The notes below the pieces were generated by a model, which did no database searches, was not told the DNA's origin, and saw only the letters and a list, made by a program, of their open reading frames with translations. A DNA stretch of 64,000 nt from Mayfieldus sp963781495 (GTDB lineage: Bacteria; Actinomycetota; Thermoleophilia; Solirubrobacterales; 70-9). Positions 42,172 through 51,058 of the stretch are shown piece by piece. The stretch spans positions 1,364,001-1,428,000 of the forward strand of contig CAWAFX010000002.1 in NCBI GenBank assembly GCA_963781495.1, read 5' to 3'. Positions within the stretch are counted from its first letter, which is position 1, and every line of letters begins with the position of its first letter. Position numbers and translations under genes: made by a program.

Positions 42172-43838
42172 GCGGCCCGCGCACCAAGCGACGCCTGCCC
42201 AACTGGGGCATCGGCCTGATCATGGTCGTGCTGATCGTCTTCGGGTTCTATCTCGCCTTCACCAAGAAGCTGCCCTTCAGCGGCAACGGCTACGAGGTCA
42301 AGGCGGTCTTCCGCGACGCCCAGAACGTCGCCGTCAAGTCGCCGGTCCGCGAGGCCGGCGTCAACGTCGGCACCGTGACCAAGGTCGAGGCGTTCCCGAA
42401 GTCCAACGCCGCCGTGGTGACGATGCAGATCAAGGACGCCGGGCGTCCGCTCCACGACGACGCCCGCATGGAGCTGCGCCCACGGCTGTTCCTGGAAGGA
42501 AACCTGTTCGTCGACGTCCATCCGGGAAGCCCCAGCGCGCCGGAGGTCAAGAACGGCGGCACGATCCCGATCCAGCAGACCTCCAACGCCGTGCAGCTGG
42601 ACCAGATCCTGACCAACGTGCTGCAGTCCAACGTGCGCGGGAACCTGCAGCAGGCGCTGCAGGCGGTCGGCGACGCGTTCGAGAAGTACGGCGGAGCGGA
42701 GGGCCTGCGCCAGATCTACAGCAAGGGCGGCCCGGCCTACCTCAACACCGCCTACGTCAACCAGGCCCTGCTCGGCACCCGCGCCCACGACCTCTCGGGG
42801 CTGGTGCGCAACTTCGACATCGTCGCCGCGGCGCTGGACCGCAACGATCCCCAGCTGCGCAGCCTGGTCACCAACCTGAAAACGGTCACCGGCTCCTTCG
42901 CCGCCCAGTCGACGGCGCTTCGTTCCGCGATCCACGAGCTGCCGGCGACCGAGTTCGCGGCCCGGCCGGTGTTCTCCAACCTCAACGCCTCCTTCCCCTT
43001 CCTGCGCGCATTCGCCCGCGAGGCGCTGCCCGGCGTCCGCTCCTCCGGACCGACGCTGGAGGTCGCGACGCCATTCATCTACCAGCTGCGCAAGCTGGTC
43101 TCGAAGCCGGAGCTGCGCGGCCTCGTCCACGACCTTCGTCCGACCGTTCCCCAGCTCGCGAAGCTGACCCGCAGCCAGCTTCCGTTCATGGAGCAGACGC
43201 GGGCGCTGTCCTCCTGCTTCGACCACACGATCATTCCCTGGAGCAACATGACAGTCCACGCGAACGACAGCGGCCCGAGCGATGTCGGCACCGTAGCCGA
43301 GGAGACCGGCTACGGCCTCGCTGGGATCGCCGGCGAGAGCCGCTCCGGCGACGCCAACGGCCAGTACATTCGCGTCGCCGCCGGGGGTGGAATCAACACT
43401 CTCTTCTCGCTGCTGCCGATCCACACGATCGCCCAGACGATCGGCGGCGAGCAGCAGGTCGGAGTGCTAGACAGCCCGATCCTCGGCGCCGATCCGCCGT
43501 TCGACTCCTCGGCCAGGACCCCATTCAAGCCCACGGTTCCCTGTGAGACCCAGGCGCCGCCCAACCTCGACAGCGGCGGCGCAACCGGTCCACCGCCCGG
43601 GCAGACCCGGATGACGGGCTCGGCGAGCCTGCAGAACAGCCAGCTCGCCGACGTCACCCGCCGCTACGCCTCGATCTACATGGACTACATGCGGGCCCAG
43701 CAGATGCAGGCGCAGGGCAACGCCCTGGGCGCCAAGCGGCTGATGGGCCAGGTGTCCCAGCAGTCCGCCAGCTACCAGCGCAAGGACCTGCCGCTCTACG
43801 AGCAGGCGATCAAGAGCCTGACTGGGGGCGGCGGCTGA
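42168..43838 (+). CDS. MCE-family protein, fourth of six
   Basis: 556 residues; GTG start overlapping the previous stop by 4 nt. Short basic N-terminus, transmembrane helix (about residues 14-32), MCE domain at about 40-130 with AQNVAVKSPVREAGVNVGTV, helical stretch with repeated Leu/Val heptads to about 350, then a polar C-terminus ending in a helix (YMDYMRAQQMQAQGNALG). Its stop overlaps the next ATG by one base. Role as for other MCE proteins: presumed lipid-binding ring or needle subunit. Confidence 0.86.
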   Translation: MSGPRTKRRLPNWGIGLIMVVLIVFGFYLAFTKKLPFSGNGYEVKAVFRDAQNVAVKSPVREAGVNVGTVTKVEAFPKSNAAVVTMQIKDAGRPLHDDARMELRPRLFLEGNLFVDVHPGSPSAPEVKNGGTIPIQQTSNAVQLDQILTNVLQSNVRGNLQQALQAVGDAFEKYGGAEGLRQIYSKGGPAYLNTAYVNQALLGTRAHDLSGLVRNFDIVAAALDRNDPQLRSLVTNLKTVTGSFAAQSTALRSAIHELPATEFAARPVFSNLNASFPFLRAFAREALPGVRSSGPTLEVATPFIYQLRKLVSKPELRGLVHDLRPTVPQLAKLTRSQLPFMEQTRALSSCFDHTIIPWSNMTVHANDSGPSDVGTVAEETGYGLAGIAGESRSGDANGQYIRVAAGGGINTLFSLLPIHTIAQTIGGEQQVGVLDSPILGADPPFDSSARTPFKPTVPCETQAPPNLDSGGATGPPPGQTRMTGSASLQNSQLADVTRRYASIYMDYMRAQQMQAQGNALGAKRLMGQVSQQSASYQRKDLPLYEQAIKSLTGGGG

Positions 43839-45151
43839 TGAGAACCGCGATCCGCAAGCACCTGCGCGACTTCCTCGCCGTCGCCGGCCTCTCGGCGGTG
43901 GCGCTGGCCACCGTCTACGTGCTGCTGCAGGAGCAGCGGCTGCGGATCCCGATCCTCGAGCAGACGCCGTTCACCCTCAAGGCCGAGTTCGAGACCGCGC
44001 AGGCGGTCACCCCCGGCCAGGGACAGACGGTCACCGTCGCCGGGGTGAAGATCGGCGACATCTCCAAGGTCCAGCTCGAGAACGGCAAGGCCGTCGTGAC
44101 GATGAACATCGAGCGCAACTTCCTGCCGATCTACCGCAACGCCACCGCCCTGGTTCGGCCGCGGACCGGCCTCCAGGACGTCTTCATCGAGCTCGACCCC
44201 GGGACCAAGAACGCCGGCGAGTTCAAGGACGGCGACACGATTCCGCTTGCCAACACCGCGCCCGAGGTCAACCTCGACCAGGTTCTCAGCGCCCTCGATT
44301 CCGACACCCAGGCCTACCTGAGGACGCTGATCGTCGGCGCCGGCCAGGGGCTGAAGGGCCAATCCAGGAACCTGGGCAGGCTGCTGGGTGGCCTGGGGCC
44401 GATCAACCACGAGCTGGCGCAGCTCAATCGCCAGGTGGCGACCCGGCGCCACAACCTCGCCGATCTGATCCACAACCTCAACGTCCTCACCGGCACGCTC
44501 GCCAAACACGGCAACGATCTCGCCAACCTCGTCGACTCCTCCAACTCGGCCCTCGGCGCGATCGCCAAGCAGGACGCCAACGTGCAGCGGACCATTGCGC
44601 TGCTGCCCGGAACCCTGGCCACCGCCCACGACACCCTCGACAAGACGGCGCCGTTCGCGAAGCTGCTGGGCCCGACCTTCAACAACCTGCGCCCCTTCGC
44701 GCGCAACCTCGACCGCCTCAATGCCTCTGTGCGGCGGGTCTCGGCCACAAAGCCTGTGGTCCGCGATCAGATCCGCCCCTTCGTCCGCGCCGCCCGGGCG
44801 CCGGTGCGAAACCTGCGGCCCGCGGCCACCAACCTCGCCAAGGCGACCCCGCGGCTGACCGACGTCGCCCTCGAGCTCAACCGGCTCGGCAACATGGCCG
44901 CCTACAACCCCGACGGCGCCAACCCGCCCGGCAGCCCCAACCGCGACGAGGGCTATCTCTACTGGCTCGCCTGGTTGGGGCACAACGGCAACAGCGTCTT
45001 CTCCGCCGCCGACGCAAACGGTTTCTATCGCCGCATCTACCTGACCCAGACCTGCAGCTCAATCAGCAGCCTGCTCTCCTCGAGCCCGCTGCAAGCCATC
45101 GTGACGCCGTTCGCCCCGATCCTCGCCAACCCGACCCTTTGCCCGCCGTAG
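43838..45151 (+). CDS. MCE-family protein, fifth of six
   Basis: 437 residues, the shortest of the set. Transmembrane helix (about residues 12-30), MCE domain at about 45-130 with AQAVTPGQGQTVTVAGVKIGDI, helical region to about 340, and a short tail containing a cysteine near the end (TLCPP). In canonical operons the fifth position is a lipoprotein (MceE/LprK type); no lipobox is seen here. ATG start one base inside the previous stop. Confidence 0.86.
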   Translation: MRTAIRKHLRDFLAVAGLSAVALATVYVLLQEQRLRIPILEQTPFTLKAEFETAQAVTPGQGQTVTVAGVKIGDISKVQLENGKAVVTMNIERNFLPIYRNATALVRPRTGLQDVFIELDPGTKNAGEFKDGDTIPLANTAPEVNLDQVLSALDSDTQAYLRTLIVGAGQGLKGQSRNLGRLLGGLGPINHELAQLNRQVATRRHNLADLIHNLNVLTGTLAKHGNDLANLVDSSNSALGAIAKQDANVQRTIALLPGTLATAHDTLDKTAPFAKLLGPTFNNLRPFARNLDRLNASVRRVSATKPVVRDQIRPFVRAARAPVRNLRPAATNLAKATPRLTDVALELNRLGNMAAYNPDGANPPGSPNRDEGYLYWLAWLGHNGNSVFSAADANGFYRRIYLTQTCSSISSLLSSSPLQAIVTPFAPILANPTLCPP

Positions 45152-45158
45152 ACGAAAG

Positions 45159-46589
45159 ATGCAAAAGCAAGCCCCATCGATAACTCGGATCCTGATCGCG
45201 GCCGGCTTCACGCTGTCCTGCTTCGGCCTGCTTCTGTTCATCTGGGTCAGCTTCGGCGGCCCCACCCCCTTCAAGGCCAAAGAGTACGAGTTCACCGCCG
45301 ACTTCCCCGAAGCGGTGACCCTCGCCAAGCAGTCCGACGTGCGGATTGGCGGCGTCAGCGTCGGCAAGGTAGCGAGCCTGGCGCTGCCCAAGACGGGCAA
45401 CGCGACCGAGGTCACCGTGCAGATGGACCCGAAGTTCGCCCCGATCCCCTCCGACACGCGGGCGATTTTGCGCCAGAAGACACTGCTCGGCGAGACCTAC
45501 ATCGAGCTCACCGGTGGCTCCCCCAACGCTCCCAAGCTGGCCGACGGAGGCCACCTGGCCCGGGCCCAGACCCAGGACTCGACCCAGCTCGACGAGATCC
45601 TGCAGGCGTTCGATCGACCTACCCGGGAGGCGTTCCGGATCTGGATCCAGAACTCCGCCAAGGCAGTCAACGGACGCGGGCAGGATCTCAACGACGCCTT
45701 CGGAAACCTCGGTCCGTTCACCAGCGACGCCACCGACATCCTGACAATCCTGCGCCATCAGAAGCGCTCTCTGCAGGGCCTGGTCCGTGACACCGGCACC
45801 GTCTTTTCGGCCCTCAGCGCCCGCGACAACGAGCTCGCCGGGGCGATCCAGAATTCGAATACGACCTTCGGCGCCCTCGCCTCCCGCGACAAGGCGCTCG
45901 CCGACGTGATCCACATCTTCCCGACCTTCAACGAGCAGACCCGGCTCACCCTCAACCGCCTGGCCGAGTTCGCCCACAACACAGAGCCACTGGTCCGCGA
46001 CCTAAAGCCGGTTGCACGCGATCTGACCCCGACCCTGGTCAAGGTGCGCCAGCTCTCGCCGCACCTGCGGGGCCTGTTCATCCATCTCAAGCCGCTGCTG
46101 AATGTTTCTGAGACCGGCCTGCCGGCGCTGACCAAGACGCTTCATGAGCTGCGCCCGGTACTGGCGGCGCTGGATCCGTTTTTGGCCAACTTCAACCCGA
46201 TCGTCCGCTACGTCAACGCCTACCGCACCAACGTCGGCGACTTCCTCAGCAACCCGCCCGCGGCGCTGGCCGGGACCCTGCCGCCGCAACCCGGCGCACC
46301 AACGCACCACCTGCTGCGCCAGATCAGCTACTTGAGCGCCGAGAGCCTCTCCGTCTATCCGAATCGCCCGGCGACGAACCGCGGCAACGGCTATCTGCAG
46401 CCGCTGGCGCTGACGAGCCCCGACGCCGCCAGCAAGGGCATCTTCCCGAACTGGGACTGCAACAACACCGGCCAGGGAGAGGTGCCGGCGAGCCAGGCGA
46501 CCCCCGACAAGGCACCGTGCTGGGTGGCCGGGAACTTCTCGCCCGAGTTCGGCGGCAAGCACGGCCCACAGGTCTTCGCCGACCCCTGA
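45159..46589 (+). CDS. MCE-family protein, sixth of six
   Basis: 476 residues. The N-terminal hydrophobic segment (about residues 10-30: ILIAAGFTLSCFGLLLFIW) is followed by an MCE domain at about 40-125 with AVTLAKQSDVRIGGVSVGKV, then helices to about 350 and a Pro-rich end. ATG start 7 nt after the previous stop. It completes the six MCE proteins expected for a heteromeric complex. The next gene starts 30 nt later and encodes an SCP2-domain protein. Confidence 0.86.
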   Translation: MQKQAPSITRILIAAGFTLSCFGLLLFIWVSFGGPTPFKAKEYEFTADFPEAVTLAKQSDVRIGGVSVGKVASLALPKTGNATEVTVQMDPKFAPIPSDTRAILRQKTLLGETYIELTGGSPNAPKLADGGHLARAQTQDSTQLDEILQAFDRPTREAFRIWIQNSAKAVNGRGQDLNDAFGNLGPFTSDATDILTILRHQKRSLQGLVRDTGTVFSALSARDNELAGAIQNSNTTFGALASRDKALADVIHIFPTFNEQTRLTLNRLAEFAHNTEPLVRDLKPVARDLTPTLVKVRQLSPHLRGLFIHLKPLLNVSETGLPALTKTLHELRPVLAALDPFLANFNPIVRYVNAYRTNVGDFLSNPPAALAGTLPPQPGAPTHHLLRQISYLSAESLSVYPNRPATNRGNGYLQPLALTSPDAASKGIFPNWDCNNTGQGEVPASQATPDKAPCWVAGNFSPEFGGKHGPQVFADP

Positions 46590-46619
46590 TCCCGGCCGCG
46601 GCGCCGCCAAACCCCGCGC

Positions 46620-47063
46620 ATGCAGGGCAATAGGATCGGCGAGGAGTTGGCTTACTTCAAGGACGATCAGGAGGTCTACGAGACGATCGGAAAGCTGTTC
46701 GTGCAGCTGACCGAAGACGATGAACTGGCGCCGAAGTGGCAGATGGCGGACACGATCGTCTGCTACCGGTTCTCCGAGCCCGACTCCCAGATCACGATCC
46801 GCCTGCGCCCTGGAGAGCCCGAGGACGTGGATTTCGGCGAGACAGAGATGGACCCCGAGGTGACGATGTCGATGAAGGCCGACGTCGCGCACCGCTTCTG
46901 GCTCGGCAAGGTCAACGTGACGATGGCGATCGCCCGCGGCGAGATCAAGCCGCGGGGCCCGGTCGACAAGATCCTCAAGCTGGTTCCATTGACGAAGCCG
47001 ATCTATCCGCGATACAAGGCGATGCTCGAGCAGCAGGGCCGCGACGACCTGATCGACCTGTGA
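46620..47063 (+). CDS. SCP2 sterol-transfer-family domain protein
   Basis: 147 residues, single SCP2-like fold: the N-terminal helix plus beta-sheet with ITIRLRPGEPEDVDFGETEMDPEVTMSMKADVAHRFWLGK and NVTMAIARGEIKPRGPVDKIL, the conserved features of the sterol-carrier family. Such domains bind hydrophobic ligands. Being 30 nt behind the last mce gene, it may accept the lipid cargo in the cytoplasm; this is inference. Its stop overlaps the GTG of the next gene. Confidence 0.8.
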   Translation: MQGNRIGEELAYFKDDQEVYETIGKLFVQLTEDDELAPKWQMADTIVCYRFSEPDSQITIRLRPGEPEDVDFGETEMDPEVTMSMKADVAHRFWLGKVNVTMAIARGEIKPRGPVDKILKLVPLTKPIYPRYKAMLEQQGRDDLIDL

Positions 47064-47734
47064 GCGCGGGGGCGACCGAGGACTGGGCGGACGTCGTCCG
47101 CACCTACGGCGAGCGCAACGACCTCCGCTACGAGCCGATCGGCGGCATCAATCCCAAGGACGGGCCGGTGGCGCTCTGCGTCGGCGGCACCAACCGGCTC
47201 ACCGGGCAGCTGGCGGAGGAGTTCTGGGGGTCCTCCTGCGACGCCGACGAGCACGAGGAGGGCGGCCTGTTCCACAAGACCGTGGTGCCGGGAGCGATCC
47301 TCGCCAAGTCGCACATGCCCGACCTCGCGCAGGTGATGCCGGCCTTCAACGTCGAGTCGCTGGAGGCCCGGCCCGACGACTTCGTCGCCAAGCACACCGC
47401 CCGCAAGGTCGAGTTCGAGTCGATCGACTTCAACAAGCGCTTTCTTGCCACCGTGCCGAGCGAGTACGACCCGGTGGCGCTGCGGGAGCTCTTCAGCCCC
47501 GGCTTTCTGGAATGGGTGACGACGATCCGCAATGAGATCGACTTCGGCGTCAACGATCGCCAGCTCTGGTTCCTGTGGCGCTTGCGAGAGCGCAGCGAGG
47601 CCGAGCTGAAGGAGTCATTGCACAACGCCGGCCAGCTCTTTCGCCGCGTACGCCAGGAGATGGACGAGCACGGGATCCAGACCTATCCGGCCGGTCCCTG
47701 GCACGCCGGGCTGGAGCCGTTCCCCGCCGCCTAG
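47060..47734 (+). CDS. conserved hypothetical protein downstream of mce/SCP2 genes
   Basis: 224 residues; GTG start overlapping the SCP2 stop (GTGA). No transmembrane segment. The central part FESIDFNKRFLATVPSEYDPVALRELFSPGFLEWV resembles the C-terminal block of DUF3137-type proteins, which are poorly characterised. No catalytic signature. Coupling to the SCP2 gene suggests a role in lipid handling, by position only. Its TAG stop shares CTAG with the convergent gene. Confidence 0.72.
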   Translation: MSAGATEDWADVVRTYGERNDLRYEPIGGINPKDGPVALCVGGTNRLTGQLAEEFWGSSCDADEHEEGGLFHKTVVPGAILAKSHMPDLAQVMPAFNVESLEARPDDFVAKHTARKVEFESIDFNKRFLATVPSEYDPVALRELFSPGFLEWVTTIRNEIDFGVNDRQLWFLWRLRERSEAELKESLHNAGQLFRRVRQEMDEHGIQTYPAGPWHAGLEPFPAA

Positions 47735-48699
47735 GCTCGGCGCTGCCGCAGTACCCGCCTGCGGATCCGGTAGCAGCGGACCGCGGTTCCGAGGTTGCGT
47801 CTGTAGCTCGAGATCAAACTCTCGTCGGGCTTCTCCATCCCACCGACCAGTTTTCGCGGCGCCAGAGCCCAGCCGTCGCCATCGCGCAGCAGATCGCCGC
47901 GGACCTGGAAGTTCTCGACCCACTCGTAGTCGGGCGCATGCCTGTGGGCGACGAGGCAGGCACGGCCCTCGAGCAGCGGCAGGCCGGCGGGCTCGACCCC
48001 GATCCGCAGCAGCCGCTCGCCGCGGTCGCAGCTGATCGGCAGCCGCACGGCGAGCGGGAAGCCGTCCGGCGCCATCCAGGAGAGCACAGCTTCCCGGTGC
48101 CGGCGCCCCAGCTCGTCCATGCGCTCGTCCCATCTCGGCTCACCGCCGACCGCCGGGGCCTTTGCCTGCGGCGACTCCTCGCTGTGACCGGAACGGACCT
48201 CCTCGATCCGGGCGTCGTGGACCGTTGGAGCCTTGGCGGGGTCTCCGTCATCCCAGACGAAGACGCGCTCGGGCCGCGTCTTGATGTAGATGCGCTCGAA
48301 GTACCAGCCGAAGAGCCTGTCGAGAGGAGCCGGCGGGAACCACTCCTTGCGCACCAGCGGCACCTTGCGGTCCGACTCGACCCGATACCGCTCGAGGTTC
48401 GCCTTCAGGTCGCGGTCGTCGACCTCCGCGATGCCCTGCACCAGGACCCGGGCCCCGCCCTCGACACCCGATCCGGTGGGGTCGGAGAAGAGCAGGCCGA
48501 CGCGCGGATGGCGGCGGGCGTCCTCGGCCTTCTTCGGATAGCCGATCCCGGTCGTGACGTCGATCGACCTCCCTCCGGGCTCGTAGTAGGGCGTCACCGG
48601 CCAGACGATCGGCTGCCCGCGCGAGTCCACGGTCGTCAGCTCGGTGGTCATGAAGCGCTCGAACACCTGCTGGACTTCCTGCGGCAGGGTGCGGGTCAC
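47731..48699 (-). CDS. PNPOx-fold (pyridoxamine 5'-phosphate oxidase-like) protein
   Basis: 322 residues from a GTG at 48699, preceded by TAGCGT-N7, a leaderless-type promoter; a start further up would overlap the Nudix gene. Residues about 10-150 resemble the split-barrel flavin or F420-binding family: MTTELTTVDSRGQPIVWPVTPYY, ARRHPRVGLLFSDPT, ARVLVQGIAEVDDRD. A second half (about 190-320) has a similar layout (HREAVLSWMAPDGFPLAVRLP, RACLVAHRHAPDYEW), possibly a second barrel. Likely oxidoreductase or heme-utilisation-like; the substrate is unknown. Confidence 0.75.
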   Translation of the reverse strand: MTRTLPQEVQQVFERFMTTELTTVDSRGQPIVWPVTPYYEPGGRSIDVTTGIGYPKKAEDARRHPRVGLLFSDPTGSGVEGGARVLVQGIAEVDDRDLKANLERYRVESDRKVPLVRKEWFPPAPLDRLFGWYFERIYIKTRPERVFVWDDGDPAKAPTVHDARIEEVRSGHSEESPQAKAPAVGGEPRWDERMDELGRRHREAVLSWMAPDGFPLAVRLPISCDRGERLLRIGVEPAGLPLLEGRACLVAHRHAPDYEWVENFQVRGDLLRDGDGWALAPRKLVGGMEKPDESLISSYRRNLGTAVRCYRIRRRVLRQRRA

Positions 48700-48706
48700 G
48701 CCTGGA

Positions 48707-48712
48707 ACGCTA
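48707..48712 (-). promoter_or_regulatory. -10 box TAGCGT for a leaderless transcript (PNPOx-fold gene)
   Basis: On the minus strand TAGCGT, 7 nt, then GTG at 48699. It overlaps the 3' end of the Nudix gene only upstream. Confidence 0.4.
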
Positions 48713-48724
48713 TCTCTCCGCCGC

Positions 48725-49333
48725 TCAGGCGTCGTATCCGGGTTCGCCGGGGAGGACGATCCGCTGCTCGTCACCGCTTCCGACCACCCGCGGCAGGATC
48801 GTCTTCACCGGCTCCCCCCGGGATGCGTCCAGCGCCTGCTCGGAGGTCTCGAAGCCGGCCAGCGACCCGAGCTGCTTGATGGTTGGAAAGACGAGTGAGA
48901 GCTCACCGTCGCGCTGTGCCCGCAGCGCATCGCCGGGCCCCCACCAGGCGGCGGCCACCGTCTCCGAGCCGTCCGGCTCCGGCTTGCAATGAGCGGGTGC
49001 CAGTGCGAGGAAGAACCAGGTGTCGAAGCGGACCGGGACGAGCTCCGGCGTTATCCAGTGCGAGAACGGGACCAGCTCCGAGTCGCCGTCGAGCTCTATG
49101 CCCGCCTCCTCGGCCAGCTCCCGAAGCGCGCAGGCCCGGAACCCGGCCTCGCCCTCGCCGTCCGCGGGGTCGACGGCACCGCCCGGAAAGACCCAGACGC
49201 CGGGCATGAAGCGCGCCTCGTCGTTGCGCTGCAGCAGCAGCACTTCGAGACCGCGATCGCGGTGCCGGCCCCCCCGCCGCAACACGATCACCGAGGCGGC
49301 CGGGCGCGGGGTTGCTGCGGGCACGAGGCTCAC
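48725..49333 (-). CDS. Nudix hydrolase
   Basis: 202 residues. The Nudix box GGAVDPADGEGEAGFRACALRELAEEAGI (residues about 51-79; only the ends quoted: GGAVDP and RELAEEAGI) has the REx2EE catalytic glutamates with a slightly longer insert than the usual GX5E. Nudix enzymes hydrolyse nucleoside-diphosphate-linked compounds. GTG start at 49333. The divergent rubredoxin gene begins 25 nt away and their -10 regions overlap. Runs into the PNPOx-fold gene's promoter region downstream. Confidence 0.85.
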   Translation of the reverse strand: MSLVPAATPRPAASVIVLRRGGRHRDRGLEVLLLQRNDEARFMPGVWVFPGGAVDPADGEGEAGFRACALRELAEEAGIELDGDSELVPFSHWITPELVPVRFDTWFFLALAPAHCKPEPDGSETVAAAWWGPGDALRAQRDGELSLVFPTIKQLGSLAGFETSEQALDASRGEPVKTILPRVVGSGDEQRIVLPGEPGYDA

Positions 49334-49343
49334 CCTATCCCGC

Positions 49344-49349
49344 TAAGGT
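49344..49349 (+). promoter_or_regulatory. -10 box TAAGGT for a leaderless transcript (rubredoxin gene)
   Basis: TAAGGT, 8 nt, then GTG at 49358; overlaps the region upstream of the divergent Nudix gene. Confidence 0.42.
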
Positions 49350-49357
49350 GCGGCGCC

Positions 49358-49537
49358 GTGGAAGCAGCGACGAAGCAGCTCTGGGTCTGCACCTCATGCG
49401 GATTCATCTACGACCCCGACGAGGGCGACCCCGACGGCGGCGTTCCGCCCGGCACCGCCTTCGACGACATCCCCGACGACTGGTTCTGCCCCGTCTGCGG
49501 GGCCCGCAAGGCCGACTTCGAGCCCTACGAGGAGTAG
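49358..49537 (+). CDS. rubredoxin
   Basis: 59 residues, GTG start. Two CxxC-type pairs (CTSCGFIYDPDEG at about residues 11-14 and CPVCGARKADFE at about residues 44-47) bind one iron atom. The spacing and the sequence GVPPGTAFDDIPDDWFCPVC are those of ordinary rubredoxins. Serves as a soluble one-electron carrier; the partner is unknown here (no adjacent alkane hydroxylase or reductase). Leaderless-type start. Confidence 0.93.
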   Translation: MEAATKQLWVCTSCGFIYDPDEGDPDGGVPPGTAFDDIPDDWFCPVCGARKADFEPYEE

Positions 49538-49543
49538 GGCCGG

Positions 49544-50902
49544 CTAGGCCGCTTCGCGAAGCGGTGCCATGATCGCGTCGATCTCCGCCGTTTCGGCGTC
49601 CGCCGCCGCGTCGCTGTAGGCGCGGGCGACCCCGGCCTCGATCGAGGCTGACGTCAGCTCGATCAGGCGCCGCAGATCCTGCTGGGAGATCGCCAGCGGC
49701 GGCATCAGCACGACGACGTCGCCGAGTGGCCGGATCACCGCTCCGCGGGCCCGCGCCTCGCGCGCGACCCGCTGCCCGACCCGCAGCGCCGGATCGTGCT
49801 CGCCGAGGTCGATCCCGACCATGAAACCGCGACCTCGCACCTCGACCACCTCGTCCATCTCCGCGACCCCCTCCAGCATCTCCTTCAGCAGCCTCAGCTT
49901 CGGCTGCAGCCGCAGCAGCGTCTTCTCCTGCTCGAAGGCGCGCAGGCTGGCCAGGCCAGCCGCGCAGGCGAGAGGATTGCCGGTGTAGGTGTGGCCGTGA
50001 AAGAAGGTGCGGGAGTCCTCCGCGGCACCGAGAAAGCCGTCGTAGATGCGCTCGCTGGCCAGCGTCGCCGCGAGCGGCAGATAGCCCCCGGTCAGGCCTT
50101 TCGCGAGGCAGAGCAGGTCCGGTCGCACCCGCTCCTGCTCGCAGGCGAACATCGTCCCGGTGCGGCCGAAGCCGGTCGCCACCTCGTCGCAGATCATCAG
50201 CACTCCGTGTCGATCGCAGAGCTCGCGCACCGCGCGCAGATAGCCGGGCGGATGCGTGACCATGCCGGCCGCTCCCTGGACCAGGGGCTCGATCACGACG
50301 GCTGCGATCTCCTCCTCGTGCCAGGAAAGGATCCGCGCCATGTCGGCCGCATCGCCGGGCTCCGCGGCATGGGAACCGAAGAGCAGCGGCCTGTAGGTGG
50401 AGTGAAAGAGGTCGATGCCGCCGACCGATACCGACCCCAGCGTGTCTCCGTGGTATGCGTCGCGCAGGCGCACGAACGAGGTCCGGCGCACGTGCTGGCC
50501 GCCCCGCTGCTGCCAGTACTGGAAGGCCATCTTCAGGGCCACCTCGACGGCCTCGGAGCCGGAGTCCGAATAGAAGACGCGGGTCAGGCCCTGGGGCGCC
50601 AGCGCGACCAGGCGCGCCGCCAGCTCGGCCGCTCCGGGGTGCGTGAGCCCGAGCATGGTCGAGTGCGCGACCCGGTCCAGCTGCTCGCGCACCGCTTCGT
50701 CGATCAGGGGGTGGCGATGGCCGTGGACGTTGCACCACAGCGAGGAAACTCCGTCGATGTAACGGCGGCCCTCGGAGTCGATCAGGTCGGTTCCCTCGGC
50801 CCGCTCAATGACCAGCGGCTCCTCCTCGCACCACTCGCGCTGCTGAGTGAACGGATGCCAGAGATGTTGGTGGTCGAGAAGCTGGCTGGGAGGGGCCGAC
50901 AT
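49544..50902 (-). CDS. bioA: adenosylmethionine-8-amino-7-oxononanoate aminotransferase
   Basis: 452 residues from the ATG at 50902; an earlier ATG 36 nt upstream is possible. Class III PLP aminotransferase with the biotin-specific WHPFTQ near residue 15, YSDSGSEAVEVALK, PLP aspartate D239 (ICDEVATG) and PLP lysine K268 (LAKGLTGG). Catalyses the third step of biotin synthesis, making 7,8-diaminononanoate using SAM as amino donor. Separated from bioD by the MarR-MFS pair, transcribed in the same direction as bioB-F-D. Confidence 0.93.
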   Translation of the reverse strand: MSAPPSQLLDHQHLWHPFTQQREWCEEEPLVIERAEGTDLIDSEGRRYIDGVSSLWCNVHGHRHPLIDEAVREQLDRVAHSTMLGLTHPGAAELAARLVALAPQGLTRVFYSDSGSEAVEVALKMAFQYWQQRGGQHVRRTSFVRLRDAYHGDTLGSVSVGGIDLFHSTYRPLLFGSHAAEPGDAADMARILSWHEEEIAAVVIEPLVQGAAGMVTHPPGYLRAVRELCDRHGVLMICDEVATGFGRTGTMFACEQERVRPDLLCLAKGLTGGYLPLAATLASERIYDGFLGAAEDSRTFFHGHTYTGNPLACAAGLASLRAFEQEKTLLRLQPKLRLLKEMLEGVAEMDEVVEVRGRGFMVGIDLGEHDPALRVGQRVAREARARGAVIRPLGDVVVLMPPLAISQQDLRRLIELTSASIEAGVARAYSDAAADAETAEIDAIMAPLREAA

Positions 50903-50990
50903 CGACGCCGTCAAAGCTAGTTGCCCTGGCGGCGGCAAAGGGGCGGAGCCGGGATGACTTCAACGACCGTCCAGTTTCAGCCCGGCGCAG

Positions 50991-51006
50991 TGTGATGTGC
51001 ATCACA
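50991..51006. promoter_or_regulatory. CRP-like site TGTGA-N6-TCACA between bioA and the MarR gene
   Basis: TGTGATGTGCATCACA, a perfect match to the CRP half-site consensus, in the 156-bp divergent region. It could control either gene. Confidence 0.5.
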
Positions 51007-51033
51007 TACACAACCATTCCGGTTGAGCAAAGG

Positions 51034-51047
51034 TTGCATTTATGCAA
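51034..51047. promoter_or_regulatory. palindrome TTGCAT-TT-ATGCAA, MarR operator candidate
   Basis: Inverted repeat 11 bp upstream of the MarR start codon; form and position fit autoregulation of MarR-type repressors. Confidence 0.5.
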
Positions 51048-51058
51048 TCATTGTTGAA

